Origin: Stichopus chloronotus
Lineage: Eukaryota; Echinodermata; Holothuroidea; Aspidochirotida; Stichopodidae
DNA: 64,000 nucleotides
NCBI GenBank assembly: GCA_021234535.1
Contig: CM037837.1
Span: forward strand, 3,574,218 to 3,638,217
Direction of reading: 5' to 3'
The notes below the pieces were generated by a model. It ran no database searches, was not told the DNA's origin, and saw nothing but the letters and a program-made list of their open reading frames with translations. This document shows, in pieces, positions 22,975 to 33,053 of the stretch (positions are counted from its first letter, which is position 1; the number at the start of each line of letters is the position of its first letter). Both the position numbers and the translations under genes were made by a program.

Positions 22975-23420
22975 ACCAGTCATTTTGCCCCCCCCCCCCA
23001 CAAGTTCGCTCCCAATAAGTTTGTCCCAAATCACCAGTTCGCCCCATGCTGTTTATCAGTGTGCCCCCATGTGCTGACCAGTATGCCCCCTGATCTGTAA
23101 ATCTACATTGCTACATAAGCGTGATAGTATTATGGGGCTTTTTTCATAAATACATTCATATTTTCAGTCTCTTGTGCACATCATGTTGTTCATGTGTTTT
23201 TTCATCTTTTTTTCTTTTTTTGCTTGACACCTGATTGGTCGTCAGCATAGTTGATTGCATGGGTGCGTATATATGCTGGAGGTAACCGGTTGTTTCGCCC
23301 CCTTGCAAGTCCGTCCCCAACCAGTTTGCCCCAGTTGCTTTGCTCCCTTGAAAGTTCGTCCCAAGTGAAAGTCATTTCGCCCACAAATGCTTACCAGTTC
23401 GCCCCCTAGAAGTCATTGGC
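22975..23420 (+). repeat. 'AAGTTCGCCCC'-type irregular repeat block
   Basis: Two clusters (22975-23095 and 23278-23415) repeat variants of CCAGTTCGCCCC, AAGTTCGTCCC and CAGTTTGCCCC, each introduced by GGTAACCRGT. The clusters are in the same orientation and separated by about 180 unrelated bases. No coding sense; family unknown. Confidence 0.6.
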
Positions 23421-23944
23421 ATGAAATCACGTAATACTTTTCAACTACAATTTCACGATAGCAAAATGTTTTATGATTACCAAAACTGACAGATGCAATG
23501 TAGTCAAGGTTTGGCAAAAAATAAGGAAAATTTGAACAAGAATACACTTGTCATTTTCCTATCAAGTAATATCATGAATAATTTGAGCTTGAGGATAGTA
23601 TGGGACAACATTCGGACAAAAACTAGCACAGATACTCTGAACGTACTCTCCGGCATGGTAAGTGTAATGAAGAGTTTACAGAAAACTTAGAATTTTTGTT
23701 CATGCTGTGGGCAGTTTACTTTTGATTACTGAAATTCCTCTTCTCCGCCTTCATGCTATGGACGCTTACATGTTTCATCAGTTCCCCCCCCCCCCCCCCC
23801 CTCCCATCACCATACTGTAGTTTGGCTGAATCAGTTTACATCCTCATGCTTTATTGGTAATGTGTGCATTGATGTAAAAACCTTTGATAGTAAGGCAGGC
23901 GAGACAATATGGAAGAAAATAAGGCATCATAAAATAAGTCATTT

Positions 23945-24165
23945 AAGGTCTGGTGACCTCAGATGACATTTGACCTCTATGAAAAACAATTGGGATGATC
24001 TACTCACAATGGAATTTTGAGCAGATGCCCTCACACCAAATTTCAAGTTAATGCACCCTTCCCTTTGCAAGATGTGGTTACTGTGACAAGCCAAGGTGTC
24101 ACATACAAACACCCACATGCAATCACGACCGCATAGATTCCTTTGGCAAAAGAATAAAAAATCAG
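23945..24165 (-). repeat. Hairpin-headed repeat, minus-strand diverged copy
   Basis: On the minus strand it reads GCCAAAGGAATCTATGCGG, a TG-rich stretch, GTGAGTAGATCATCCCAATTG, then AGAGGTCAAATGTCATCTG and AGGTCACCAG. The motif order is the same as in the copy at 25400-25860. Confidence 0.6.
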
Positions 24166-24499
24166 GAGGGTGTTTACTAAAGAGGGGGCATTAGTTAGGG
24201 CAGGAAGCTGCCACTCTGCATGGTTAGAGTATGGTGCATTCATTTCTTAAATTTGCTTTTTTTTTTCAAAGTACGAACAAACATATCTGTGCTTTTGTAG
24301 TGAGATGGGGGCAAGGGGAATAGGCCACTTTGTGTCCCAGAGTGAGATTGGTAAATTACCCATTTCTGGTTGTGACCTGACATTTACACTAGTTCCACAC
24401 TTCTTCAATATTTGTTTAAAAAAGGAAATGGGCAAACATTTTTATTGGACTACCACTGAAATTTTACAAAATAGAATCACAATTCAAGTGCAGTTTTTG

Positions 24500-24758
24500 T
24501 TTAAAGGCTGTATTGCATCACCGTAAGCTATATTTTTACCTCCCTGAAAGGAAAATTCTCAACTGGTTCTAAGTTACAGTAGTCTTAGATTGCCAGCAAA
24601 TTCGAAAGATGCAGAGCAGCTCGTATTACACAGCGTACACAGGGATCCATTGTTTTGATTACACATGTGGAGGAATGTAAGACAGGCTGAGGGAGGGACT
24701 AGAGGTAGGTGGTTGGGAAAATTGAAAATGTCTAGGGTGATGCATTACAGCCTTTAAA
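24500..24758. mobile_element. MITE-A copy 1 (259 bp, complete terminal inverted repeats)
   Basis: The left end starts TTTAAAGGCTGTATTGCATC (24500-24519) and the right end, reversed, starts TTTAAAGGCTGTAATGCATC, with one mismatch over about 23 bases. It has no coding capacity. The core GCAGAGCAGCTCGTATTACA is shared with copies at 58791 and 63753. The terminal TTTAAA or TTAA may itself be the target duplication. Confidence 0.8.
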
Positions 24759-24851
24759 TTGATATTTTGCTCGGATTGCCTGCATACAGTAGGCTTAGTG
24801 TTTAATGCAGTTGTATGAGTAAAGCAAGTGCTGATTATCATTTAACACCTA

Positions 24852-24993
24852 GTCCTCACAAAAGCTAAATAATCATTTCTCGAGAGGCCCCGGTATACAT
24901 GATAAAATGACGTGATATTCAGATATACCATAATGGTTAGGGTATGTTCCTCTCGAGAAGGCATAAACATGTATGATATCATGTGAGGATTGG
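24852..24993. repeat. Imperfect inverted-repeat element (about 142 bp)
   Basis: Left TAGTCCTCACA...TTTCTCGAGAGG and right CCTCTCGAGAAGG...TGTGAGGATT are reverse complements with gaps. It is probably a decayed MITE; no target duplication was recognised. Confidence 0.4.
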
Positions 24994-25144
24994 CTTGATT
25001 AAAGCTTTACCTTATGAACACTCAAAACAGTTCAAATTCACTGGTGTCATATCCACCACCCTAGTGTAACAAGAGGATGTGCCAGAAATATAGTTGCTGA
25101 AGAATAACTACTTGGAAGTCTACCATCATGCAATGATGATATGC

Positions 25145-25300
25145 AGTGGCGGCGCCAGAATGTCAGAATTGGGGGGGGGGGGGGCAAACTGAGGGCAGAG
25201 GCAAATGTTGGGGGCAAAGACTTGCAGGTGGGGTCTAGGGGCCCACCTTAGGGCCCCTGGTGGGTCCAGGGGGCAAAGCCCCCGGAAGCTCTGAGGTTTT
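25145..25300 (+). repeat. G-rich element end (GTGGCGGCGCCAG head)
   Basis: Begins CAGTGGCGGCGCCAGAATG, then a G run, GGGGCAAA and GGGCCCACCTTAGGGCCCC hairpins, and GGGGGCAAAGCCCCC. This looks like one terminus of a dispersed DNA element. No matching opposite terminus was found in the window. Confidence 0.4.
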
Positions 25301-25399
25301 AGCATATCTCTGTGTGGGAAATTAAGCCGCGAGAGTGGTTTATTATTTATTTTTATATTATTTATTTTTTCGGTTGATTGTACTCCAAGGTTCCCAACT

Positions 25400-25860
25400 T
25401 TTTGATTCCTTGCCGAAGGCAGAGGAATCTATGCGATGGTGATGTCGTGTGTGTGTGTGTATGTATGTATGTATGTATGTATGTATGTATGTATGTATGT
25501 GCGTGTGTGACGCCTGCTTGTAAACACGATATCTACAGAAGCGTAACTCTGAGTGATCTCATACTTGGCATGTAGATTGCCCTTATTGAGTAGATGATCC
25601 CTATTGTTTTTGGTGGAGGTCAAAGGTCATTTGGGGTCACTAGAGGTCAAAAGGTAAATACCTTGAAAATTGCTTGTAAACATGATATCTCCAGAAGCGT
25701 AACTCTGAGTGATCTCATACTTGGCATGAAGGTTGCCCTTATTGAGTAGATGATCCCTATTGTTTTTGGTGGAGGTCAAAGGTCATTTGGGGTCAACAGG
25801 GGTCAAATTGTGAAAACCTTGTAAACACGATATCTCAAGAAAGGAAGCTTGTAGAAATCT
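25400..25860 (+). repeat. Hairpin-headed repeat, longest copy with internal tandem units
   Basis: Head GATTCCTTGCCGAAGGCAGA...GGAATC (hairpin), then a (TG)n/(TATG)n microsatellite at 25447-25502. Tandem units follow, starting CTTGTAAACACGATATCT at 25517, 25673 and 25818 (periods 156 and 145 bp). Each contains CGTAACTCTGAGTGATCTC, TTGAGTAGATGATCCCTATT and GGAGGTCAAAGGTCATTTGG. The third unit is truncated. Confidence 0.75.
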
Positions 25861-28100
25861 CATGTTTAGTATGTAGTTTTACCATGTTGAGTAGAGGAAC
25901 ATGAGGGATTCAGGACTTTAGATTGGGAGGGGTAGAACATCAGCATCTTTCTGATGGAAATATTTACAGTTTGCATCTGATTCAGTTCAATAAAAGTCAT
26001 GTCAATTATTCATCAGATATGAAGTTGGCATTCCACAACACACTGAGTATTTGTACTTCACACTGATAATTTAAACGTGGGAGATACACATATACATATA
26101 CAGTAATGCACATGTGTTGTAGGTACTTTACCATACATTACATTACGGACAAATACTTGATAGTTTTGTAGAACCATTAAAAATCATTCAAATTCTCAAT
26201 TCTACTACAGTGTGTTCTACGTTTATATTGAGTGCATGATTGCATGTGTTTCACTCGCTCAATTTGCAATGAAGGAATAACAATTACCTTCAATAAAGTG
26301 GTATAAAATTAATCTCCCCTGCTGATCTAGTGGCACTCAGTCATGAACATACTCGAAACGGGGCACATTTTCATTACTGCAATTGTAGGCTACCAGTACT
26401 GCTACAGTATATACTTCAGATTATTTGTACCAATAAACAAACTTCAGATCTATAGTGAGTAAACACTTAGTCTTCAGTCACTGGTATACGCAAACCGACT
26501 GGTTTGAGAAGTTTTTTTTGGTGTGTGTCAAATATACTCCCTTGCATTTGAAAAAAAAAAATGACAGTAAAAGATATGATGTTCAAGAATGGCAGTGACA
26601 AGGCCATGTGACATATGCAGCAAAGTTATAAAAAAAAAAGGAGAATGAAAAGGAGACAAGACATCACACCATCAATTACTTTAGACTGACTGCCCAGTAA
26701 TGGAATTAATTGCAAATATCTTAAAATGAAACTAATTGAGCAAACATTTTCAAAAGAGTGGTGACAATATCATGGTGATGGATACTTGCAACATCCACAC
26801 TACAAAGCAGATGGAATTGGATTATACCGTCAAAGAACCCATGTTGCCAGGCTCATAGAAGATGGTCAGTTTCTTAAAGGTCCCAAAAAAAGGAATGAGG
26901 TGGGGGGGGGGTGGGGAATTGGCTGGCCTCACTGGCCATGTGATATTATAAATAATTTTGTCATCCCAAAATATCTGGAGGAGCCAAAAAATTTTATGGG
27001 CAAAAAATTTGTTTTGGAGGAGCAGCACTGGGGGTCCATTTATCAAATGGATAACAATAAATTCTATTGTGGCACTTTCTAATTAGAAATCATTAAATGA
27101 TGATTTCAAGTATTTCCCACCTTTCTGACAGACTTGGAAGAAAATTGGAAAATTTGGGACTTGGAAGAGAAATAGCACTTTACATTTGTCATCATACTGC
27201 TAATTCTCTGAAGATGAAATCCTTGCTAATGATGTGACAAAGTGTTCTCAGTGCACAGATTTTGTATTGATGTGATGATCAAAACCTCTCCCCCCATCCT
27301 CCCCCTCCTCAGTCACCGCTTCCACTTTCAGTCCCTGTTCAAATACAAGTGTTGCTTTAAATTTCCCTGCCCTTGGTACCTTTCCACCAGTAGCTCATAA
27401 ATTACACGTGCAGATGTTGATAATTTTCACTTAACATGGCAGCGCTTGGAAGATAAACTTCACACTGAAAACAAATGAAGGACAAGAACAAAAATCGGAA
27501 GCAGAAACAGACATTTTGGAAGGAACTGTGACGTCTTTTGTGCTGGGATAGAAACGACAAAATTAGAGAAAATTGGGTGGCTTCAAGCAGATGTAATTAA
27601 TTGCTGATCAAACAATGTTCAAGTGGTTTCATAGCTTTGGTGTTTGATGATACCAGTTCCATCATCTCCTAAATTCTGTCAGCAATGTCTTCTTGTTACT
27701 GTTTCTCCTTAATAATTTACAAAGTACTCAAACTAATTGAAAATACAAGAAAAACAGAAACAAAAGAACAAAAATTGAAGGGAGTTCGGGGGGATAACAC
27801 AATTGACATGCCAGACATATTAATATAGCTTGATGTGAAAAATAAAAATATTGAGCAGTTGTGTATGACATGCACACACACACTGGCAGACAGGCCACAT
27901 TGTTGTATGGCAGAGAAGCAATCATGGTATTATCAAAAGTCATCCGTTTGCTTTATGTGCTTGTAGCAAGACAGAGGACAACAAACAAGACCTCTATTAT
28001 CCAAAAAATTTTCAAGAGAAGCGGGCGGCCACCTCTGAGTGCACACACGATCGAAAAGCAATTGCCAGGGGAGGGGTTTGTGTTCAGGGGGGCAAAAAAT
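25861..28100. other. Intergenic, no gene recognised
   Basis: AT-rich, with a G run near 26902 and a C-rich stretch near 27290-27310. Short open frames here show no family resemblance. Confidence 0.45.
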
Positions 28101-28103
28101 TTT

Positions 28104-28140
28104 TAGCTCACACACATTACTGTGTGAGCTTATAGAGTCA
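28104..28140. repeat. Hairpin (AGCTCACAC...GTGTGAGCT), probable repeat terminus
   Basis: AGCTCACACACATTACTGTGTGAGCT is a near-perfect palindrome followed by TATAGAG. A related GTGTGAGCTACAGCAGC with an adjacent GCAGCATTGCTGC hairpin and CTAGT occurs at 29181-29212. The pair may mark the two ends of one roughly 1.1-kb repeat; Helitron-like ends are a weak alternative. Confidence 0.4.
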
Positions 28141-28968
28141 GGCAGATGTCGTCAACTTTTTGAAAATGTTTCCGAGTTTTCATTTTTGAAGTATTTTGAC
28201 TGAAACTTTGGTCATAGATTCTTTGTCAAAATGGATATTTTTTGCACTGTTTAGAAATGATATATTCAAAACGGAAGTTGAACTATAAGCGATTTTCGTG
28301 TTATTTTGACTCTTTTTTGCACACGGCACTCTTATTGAATGGGTTTAGCTGGAGATATTCTGTGGTCACTCTAGTGAACAATAATCAAATTTTACGGTTG
28401 GGCTGGCCAGTCTATCTGCCCTGTGGATCATCAAGTTCAACTGAACTCTCACCTATTGATATCACATTCCAATACTAGTAAATTGACATGCAAATTAAGT
28501 TAGTGAAGCATGTGGCTGAGTGATCATTGTAGATAGGTTGATAAACAGAGTTGATTTGTTGCATCATCAACACTGCAGTGTTTTTACAATGTGTCCATTG
28601 ATTTGGTTTATCTTATTACTGCCCATAGTAAAGTTTGAACATGTACAGAGAACAGCAAAAAAAAAAAAAATAGATCCAGCCAAAGCCAGCTTTGACAGGA
28701 TCTAAACATTATCCCTTGCATCCTTACATATCACACAGCCTAAAGTAGATTTAACCTTCTCTAAAGACAATGGCTGGTACACCTAATACCATTTTTCAAC
28801 ATCACATGTCAAAACACTGGCATATGATAATGTCATAGGCTTGATAGTGTGTCAACTACATACATTTTGCATGTAACATTTTGTCACCTTCCAAGTACTG
28901 TGCTTTCATTTTGCAATGCCACAAAAAAAATTACCTCTACTTAGTTCAGTGACTGCCTTAAGTTTCAA

Positions 28969-29165
28969 CACCCCTATGTTCCGACACACTTATGTTTGAC
29001 ATGTACACTTAAATTCCGACAGCAGTGGCTGATCAATGCGTCAGTACTACGCCAAGCATCATAGCTGGGACCCAAAATGGTGCCTGATGGAATGAATGTG
29101 TTGCAACATATGAGTGTCAGAACATGGGGTGTGGGAGCAAAAGTATGTCAGAACATAGGGCTGCA
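28969..29165. repeat. Inverted-repeat element, about 197 bp
   Basis: Left CCCCTATGTTCCGACACACT and right AGTATGTCAGAACATAGGG are reverse complements with few mismatches. An inner pair (TATGTTTGACAT / TGTCAGAACATGGGG) is weaker. Probable MITE with no coding content. Confidence 0.55.
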
Positions 29166-29626
29166 ACCCTCAATTCAATTGTGTGAGCTACAGCAGCATT
29201 GCTGCACTAGTTTACAATTGAGATGCAAAATTATGACATAATAACTTCTGGCTGTAGTACAAATAGAAGTAGCCTATGGCCATCAACTTTTTGACAGCAG
29301 AGCCAAGTTTTTATGGGGATGACAGGGATTTTTTTTGAAGGGGGGGGGGGGGGAGGAGATCATGATTGCACTGGAGGCAATTTTTACACAAGGCAGGCCA
29401 CCCTGTTAAAACCCGAGGAGAACACTGAATACGCATATTGATTCACTCAGCATCGACAGTTGTGCTTTTTCATAGTTTTCCCACATCACACTTTACATCT
29501 CATTGAATGGACTGCTCTATCACATCAGACTTATGGCAAACTACGTCGTACCTGGCATTTATTAACACTGAAAAATGTCTTTAAGATAAGGACTGGTAAT
29601 GATACGTACATGTGTAAAAAGCGAGC

Positions 29627-29934
29627 CATGAAAGCAATCTAAGAAATTATCATAATTGTACAAAATTAAATATATTTGGTCTATATTTTTAAATATTTAC
29701 ATTAACGTTTTGAGGGAAGGAAAGAAAAAAAAACACAGAGGGAATTTTCCAAGGTGTGCTGTGTTCCATACAGCTATTTAATTTGGCCTGAATGTATACA
29801 GAAATATCCACGGCCATAGACACCCTGAAATCCCTGCAAGGTTGAAGCTCCTCTTGTCTCAACATAGCAACCAGCCATCCTCATGACTGGAGCATGAAAG
29901 CAATCTAAGAAATTATCGTAATTGTACAAAATTA
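29627..29934 (+). repeat. 42-bp direct repeat pair, 266 bp apart
   Basis: CATGAAAGCAATCTAAGAAA and the following 22 bases at 29627-29668 recur at 29893-29934 with one mismatch. It is a local duplication downstream of the UNC5CL-like gene; cause unknown. Confidence 0.7.
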
Positions 29935-30399
29935 TGTACAACATCATGGCAACAAAACTAATCAAAGGTACCAACAAATACAACACGTCCAAAAGGATAA
30001 GTCACCATACTGTATGTGCATGAACAGATTTGAAATTTGGTAAAATTTTGGGTAAAATTAGAAAGACAGTTTAATGTGGCTAGCAAAATTTTATAACACT
30101 TTTCCTCCAACAGGGGGAATGTTGTTTGTTTGAAATATGGCAATAGTCCTTAACGTCAAATTAGGATATTCTCTTGCTTGCTTCTTACCGACTGAAAGTT
30201 ACAGTATTTGGTGCTATAATGATTTGTGTATAAAAAATAACTCTTCCTATATTGTCTCAGCAAAGTGTATATATTGAGTGTATTAATATATAGATGTATG
30301 TACAACTGCAATTTTATAACATTACTGACTTCTTGAGTTTTACTGAATTAAGCTATTGTATCATGCGATGAGTGCTTCTGCAAAGTTTGTATCATCAAC

Positions 30400-30690
30400 T
30401 AAAGCAATAGCTGTAGTTGTAAAAAATTCAGTAGCATGCAGTAACTATAAAACAACTAGGCGATAGCAACTAGGCTACAGTTGTAAACAACTGCAGGGCA
30501 ATAGCAACTAGATTATGGCTGTAAACAACCCACTGAAGCAACTAATTAAACTTCAGCTGAAAACACCCAGCGTTAGAAACTAGATTATAGTCGTAAAAGA
30601 CCAGAAGTAGCAACAAGAATGGAATTGTAAACAGTTGGCAGGTTCTACTTGTAAACAACCAGGAAGGTAACGAAGTTAGCAACCTCAAAT
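30400..30690 (-). repeat. Diverged 33-40 bp minisatellite in the probable 3' UTR of the UNC5CL-like gene
   Basis: On the plus strand, repeated units contain GTAAACAACC...AGCAACTAGATTATAG, each diverged and with variable spacing, ending 66 bases before the stop codon of the gene (read on the minus strand). It is likely transcribed as 3' UTR if no poly(A) site intervenes. Confidence 0.55.
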
Positions 30691-30755
30691 CATTCAATTG
30701 ACTGACGTTTTACATCACCTAAAGTTTTTAAACTTTGAATAACAAATAATCACTG

Positions 30756-32822
30756 TCAACTGTGAATCTCTCCAGTTTGTAAGTACATGGTTATGATGCT
30801 GGCTGCATCCAGCCTTTTGTGCTTGGTCAAACTTTGAGCTAACCAATGTAAATCCTTCTTTTGTTCTTCCATGATTTTCAAAACTTCCTCAAATGCGTTA
30901 CCTCTCTCCTTGAGCATGGGTATTTTTGTGTCCATACCCAGGTCAGAGGCGACCATGCGCCAGTCATTACCGAACAGGTCCGAAGGCTCTAGGAGTTGGA
31001 CTAATGCCATCCTCAGCTTGTGAGGAATGGGAATTCCTCTCTGACTTTCACAGGACCCTAGAGACCGAGAGCATGAAGTTGTGTCTGAGCTCACAGAGCA
31101 GTCGTCAGAAAAGCTCCTCATTTCTGGATTGCCTGGGTCAAAGAGATTAGAATGCTTTGGAGAAGGCCCGACCCCAGAACTGTTTTCACTTTGGGAACTG
31201 GTGTCAGATGCGTGGTCGCCACATAGTGGTGCTGCGTTGTCGGTCAGTCGTCTCCTTTTTCTCCTTTTTGACATTTTTGCCACTAGTTTCAATTTTAGTT
31301 TGTATTCTGGGTTACTAGCTTGAAAGGAACTGATGGTGGTACTAATGTCCTTTGTCTCTTCTTTCTCGTGCTTGAATATGAAGGACACAAAGGGACATTT
31401 ACCGTGCCAGACATTCAAGAAGGGTACGGTATCCTTTAGATCCATCAGGTTGGCTGACCATCCCTCATTGACACCCTCTACTTGAAGGTTCATGTCACCC
31501 CCATTACCTGTGAAGAGGAACTCTTGTGGACACTTTATGGTCTTAAAGCCGTGCTTGCGCTCATTTTCGATGGCAAACTGCAGTGCACAGGGAGTATTGT
31601 TCAGCAGGTAGATTCTGATTTCATAATGCCTGTGCATCCTCATCCTACCTCCAAATGCGACCAGCTGGAGCCACTTCTTTGAGGCGTCACTCTCTGCTAT
31701 GCAAGTGTAGAGTGTGAAGTGTGATATGTGAATTTGGCACTCCGTGTCAAGAATTGTGTGTGTTTTATCCTTTCCGTGCTGTGGCAACGCCTCAGACACT
31801 CTCCAGGCTTTTGTCTCCATTAGGTTGGTCTGGCTGGAGTAAACTTTGATGTGACCTGGGTCAAACGCACAGTGGCGGAAGCTCAGCGTAGCAGGACGCT
31901 TTAACTTCAGTCCGTGTGGCCCGACGTGGACAACGGGGCTCACGATTGTCTGTGAATTTGACATCAGTGGGAAATCTTCCAGATCCCAATTCAGAGCGAG
32001 AAAAATTATTTGAGAGTTCCCTCTTTCAACCGCACACGGAGGTATGAAGAGAGAAATCCCCATCTTGTCTAGAACTAATTGACCTCCATTGCTGTCTATT
32101 TTCCTTGAGATGAATACTAGAAGTTTTGAGTGCACTTTGACCAGCCTGCTCTCCTTCATATCAGGGTGCATTAACTCTTGAAGTTCTGAGTCGAGCATGA
32201 GCTCCTCCTCGTCCCCCGATGATGGGGCGATCCCTTCAGGGTCAGATTCAACTTGACTCAAAGATCCTGAAGATCCAGGCATATCCGTTTCCACCTCGTT
32301 GATCTCATTGAAGGAGTTGGTACCTGCAGCAAACGACTGACTCTGAGGAGGATCAGAACCGGTGTATGCTTCGCTTTGATAGGCAGCTAGAGCATCTTCT
32401 GCCAAAATGCCATTTTGCCCGCGGTGATCATGGAGTGCCATTGCTGGCATTGTACCTTTAGCTCTGGTAGGACTTGTAAACTGTACATCATCATCACGCC
32501 TGGGCTTGTAAATGTCATGCTTAAACTCTCCAGACATTTCAAGGCCAGTGTTATCCTCTCCTCTGACTGCATGGGACTGTTTATGCACCTGGCCAATTTC
32601 TGCGGCGACAGGCCTACCATCACGTGGTCTCCAGGAATTTGAAGTCCGACGACAGCAGTAAAATTTGATGCACATAACAATGACCAGGAAGGCGAGGAAA
32701 ATTGAAATGGCAGACAATGTAATGACAACCTTATCCAATTCTTTTTCATCTTCATCCCTTCCATCCATGAGAGACAACACACCAGTCTCCTCCTCTTCCT
32801 CCTTTGCTTCTAAAGAAGGCAT
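30756..32822 (-). CDS. UNC5CL: UNC5C-like protein: membrane-anchored ZU5-UPA-Death adaptor
   Basis: An uninterrupted 688-residue frame. The ATG at 32822 is preceded in frame by TAA six bases upstream, so this is the real N-terminus of the frame. Residues 1-31 are acidic, with no signal peptide. 32-54 is a hydrophobic membrane segment followed by CCRR. 55-225 is a low-complexity cytoplasmic linker. About 240-345 is ZU5 (GGQLVLDKMGISLFIPPCAV; SPVVHVGPHGLKLKRPATLS). 385-515 is UPA. 519-525 is the basic run KRRKRRR, followed by a Ser-rich linker. 600-684 is a Death domain (LFGNDWRMVASDLGM...RLDAASIITMYL). UNC5 netrin receptors share ZU5-UPA-Death but carry Ig and TSP1 ectodomains on many exons. 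The absence of these and the single-exon CDS fit UNC5CL, which signals to NF-kB/JNK in mammals. It is longer than human UNC5CL (about 518 aa), mostly in linkers. Confidence 0.87.
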   Translation of the reverse strand: MPSLEAKEEEEETGVLSLMDGRDEDEKELDKVVITLSAISIFLAFLVIVMCIKFYCCRRTSNSWRPRDGRPVAAEIGQVHKQSHAVRGEDNTGLEMSGEFKHDIYKPRRDDDVQFTSPTRAKGTMPAMALHDHRGQNGILAEDALAAYQSEAYTGSDPPQSQSFAAGTNSFNEINEVETDMPGSSGSLSQVESDPEGIAPSSGDEEELMLDSELQELMHPDMKESRLVKVHSKLLVFISRKIDSNGGQLVLDKMGISLFIPPCAVERGNSQIIFLALNWDLEDFPLMSNSQTIVSPVVHVGPHGLKLKRPATLSFRHCAFDPGHIKVYSSQTNLMETKAWRVSEALPQHGKDKTHTILDTECQIHISHFTLYTCIAESDASKKWLQLVAFGGRMRMHRHYEIRIYLLNNTPCALQFAIENERKHGFKTIKCPQEFLFTGNGGDMNLQVEGVNEGWSANLMDLKDTVPFLNVWHGKCPFVSFIFKHEKEETKDISTTISSFQASNPEYKLKLKLVAKMSKRRKRRRLTDNAAPLCGDHASDTSSQSENSSGVGPSPKHSNLFDPGNPEMRSFSDDCSVSSDTTSCSRSLGSCESQRGIPIPHKLRMALVQLLEPSDLFGNDWRMVASDLGMDTKIPMLKERGNAFEEVLKIMEEQKKDLHWLAQSLTKHKRLDAASIITMYLQTGEIHS

Positions 32823-33053
32823 AGCTTATCCAATTGTGAGGCAACAATCTACAGCTGGTGACAATATAAAGCAGAACAGTTTTTCTTCCAGAACGTACAG
32901 ATCTGAAAAGCTGGCAGGATTCGTCGACAGGCGACGTACCAAATGACGATACCAAAGTGGCCTGCTATGCAAATGATACATGCATGTCTGGATAGCTAGA
33001 GAAACTTCCAGCTGTAAACTCTTGGACTTGCTTTGAATTGCAGCAAGGTGGAC
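32823..33053 (-). other. UNC5CL: UNC5CL-like 5' UTR part of coding exon, with splice acceptor
   Basis: On the minus strand TTTTGTTTTGTTACAG is followed by GTCCACC, a good acceptor placing the exon start at 33053. So at least one upstream noncoding exon is expected. A CAG|GTAAGA donor at 33545/33544 (minus) is one candidate end for it. Confidence 0.5.
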
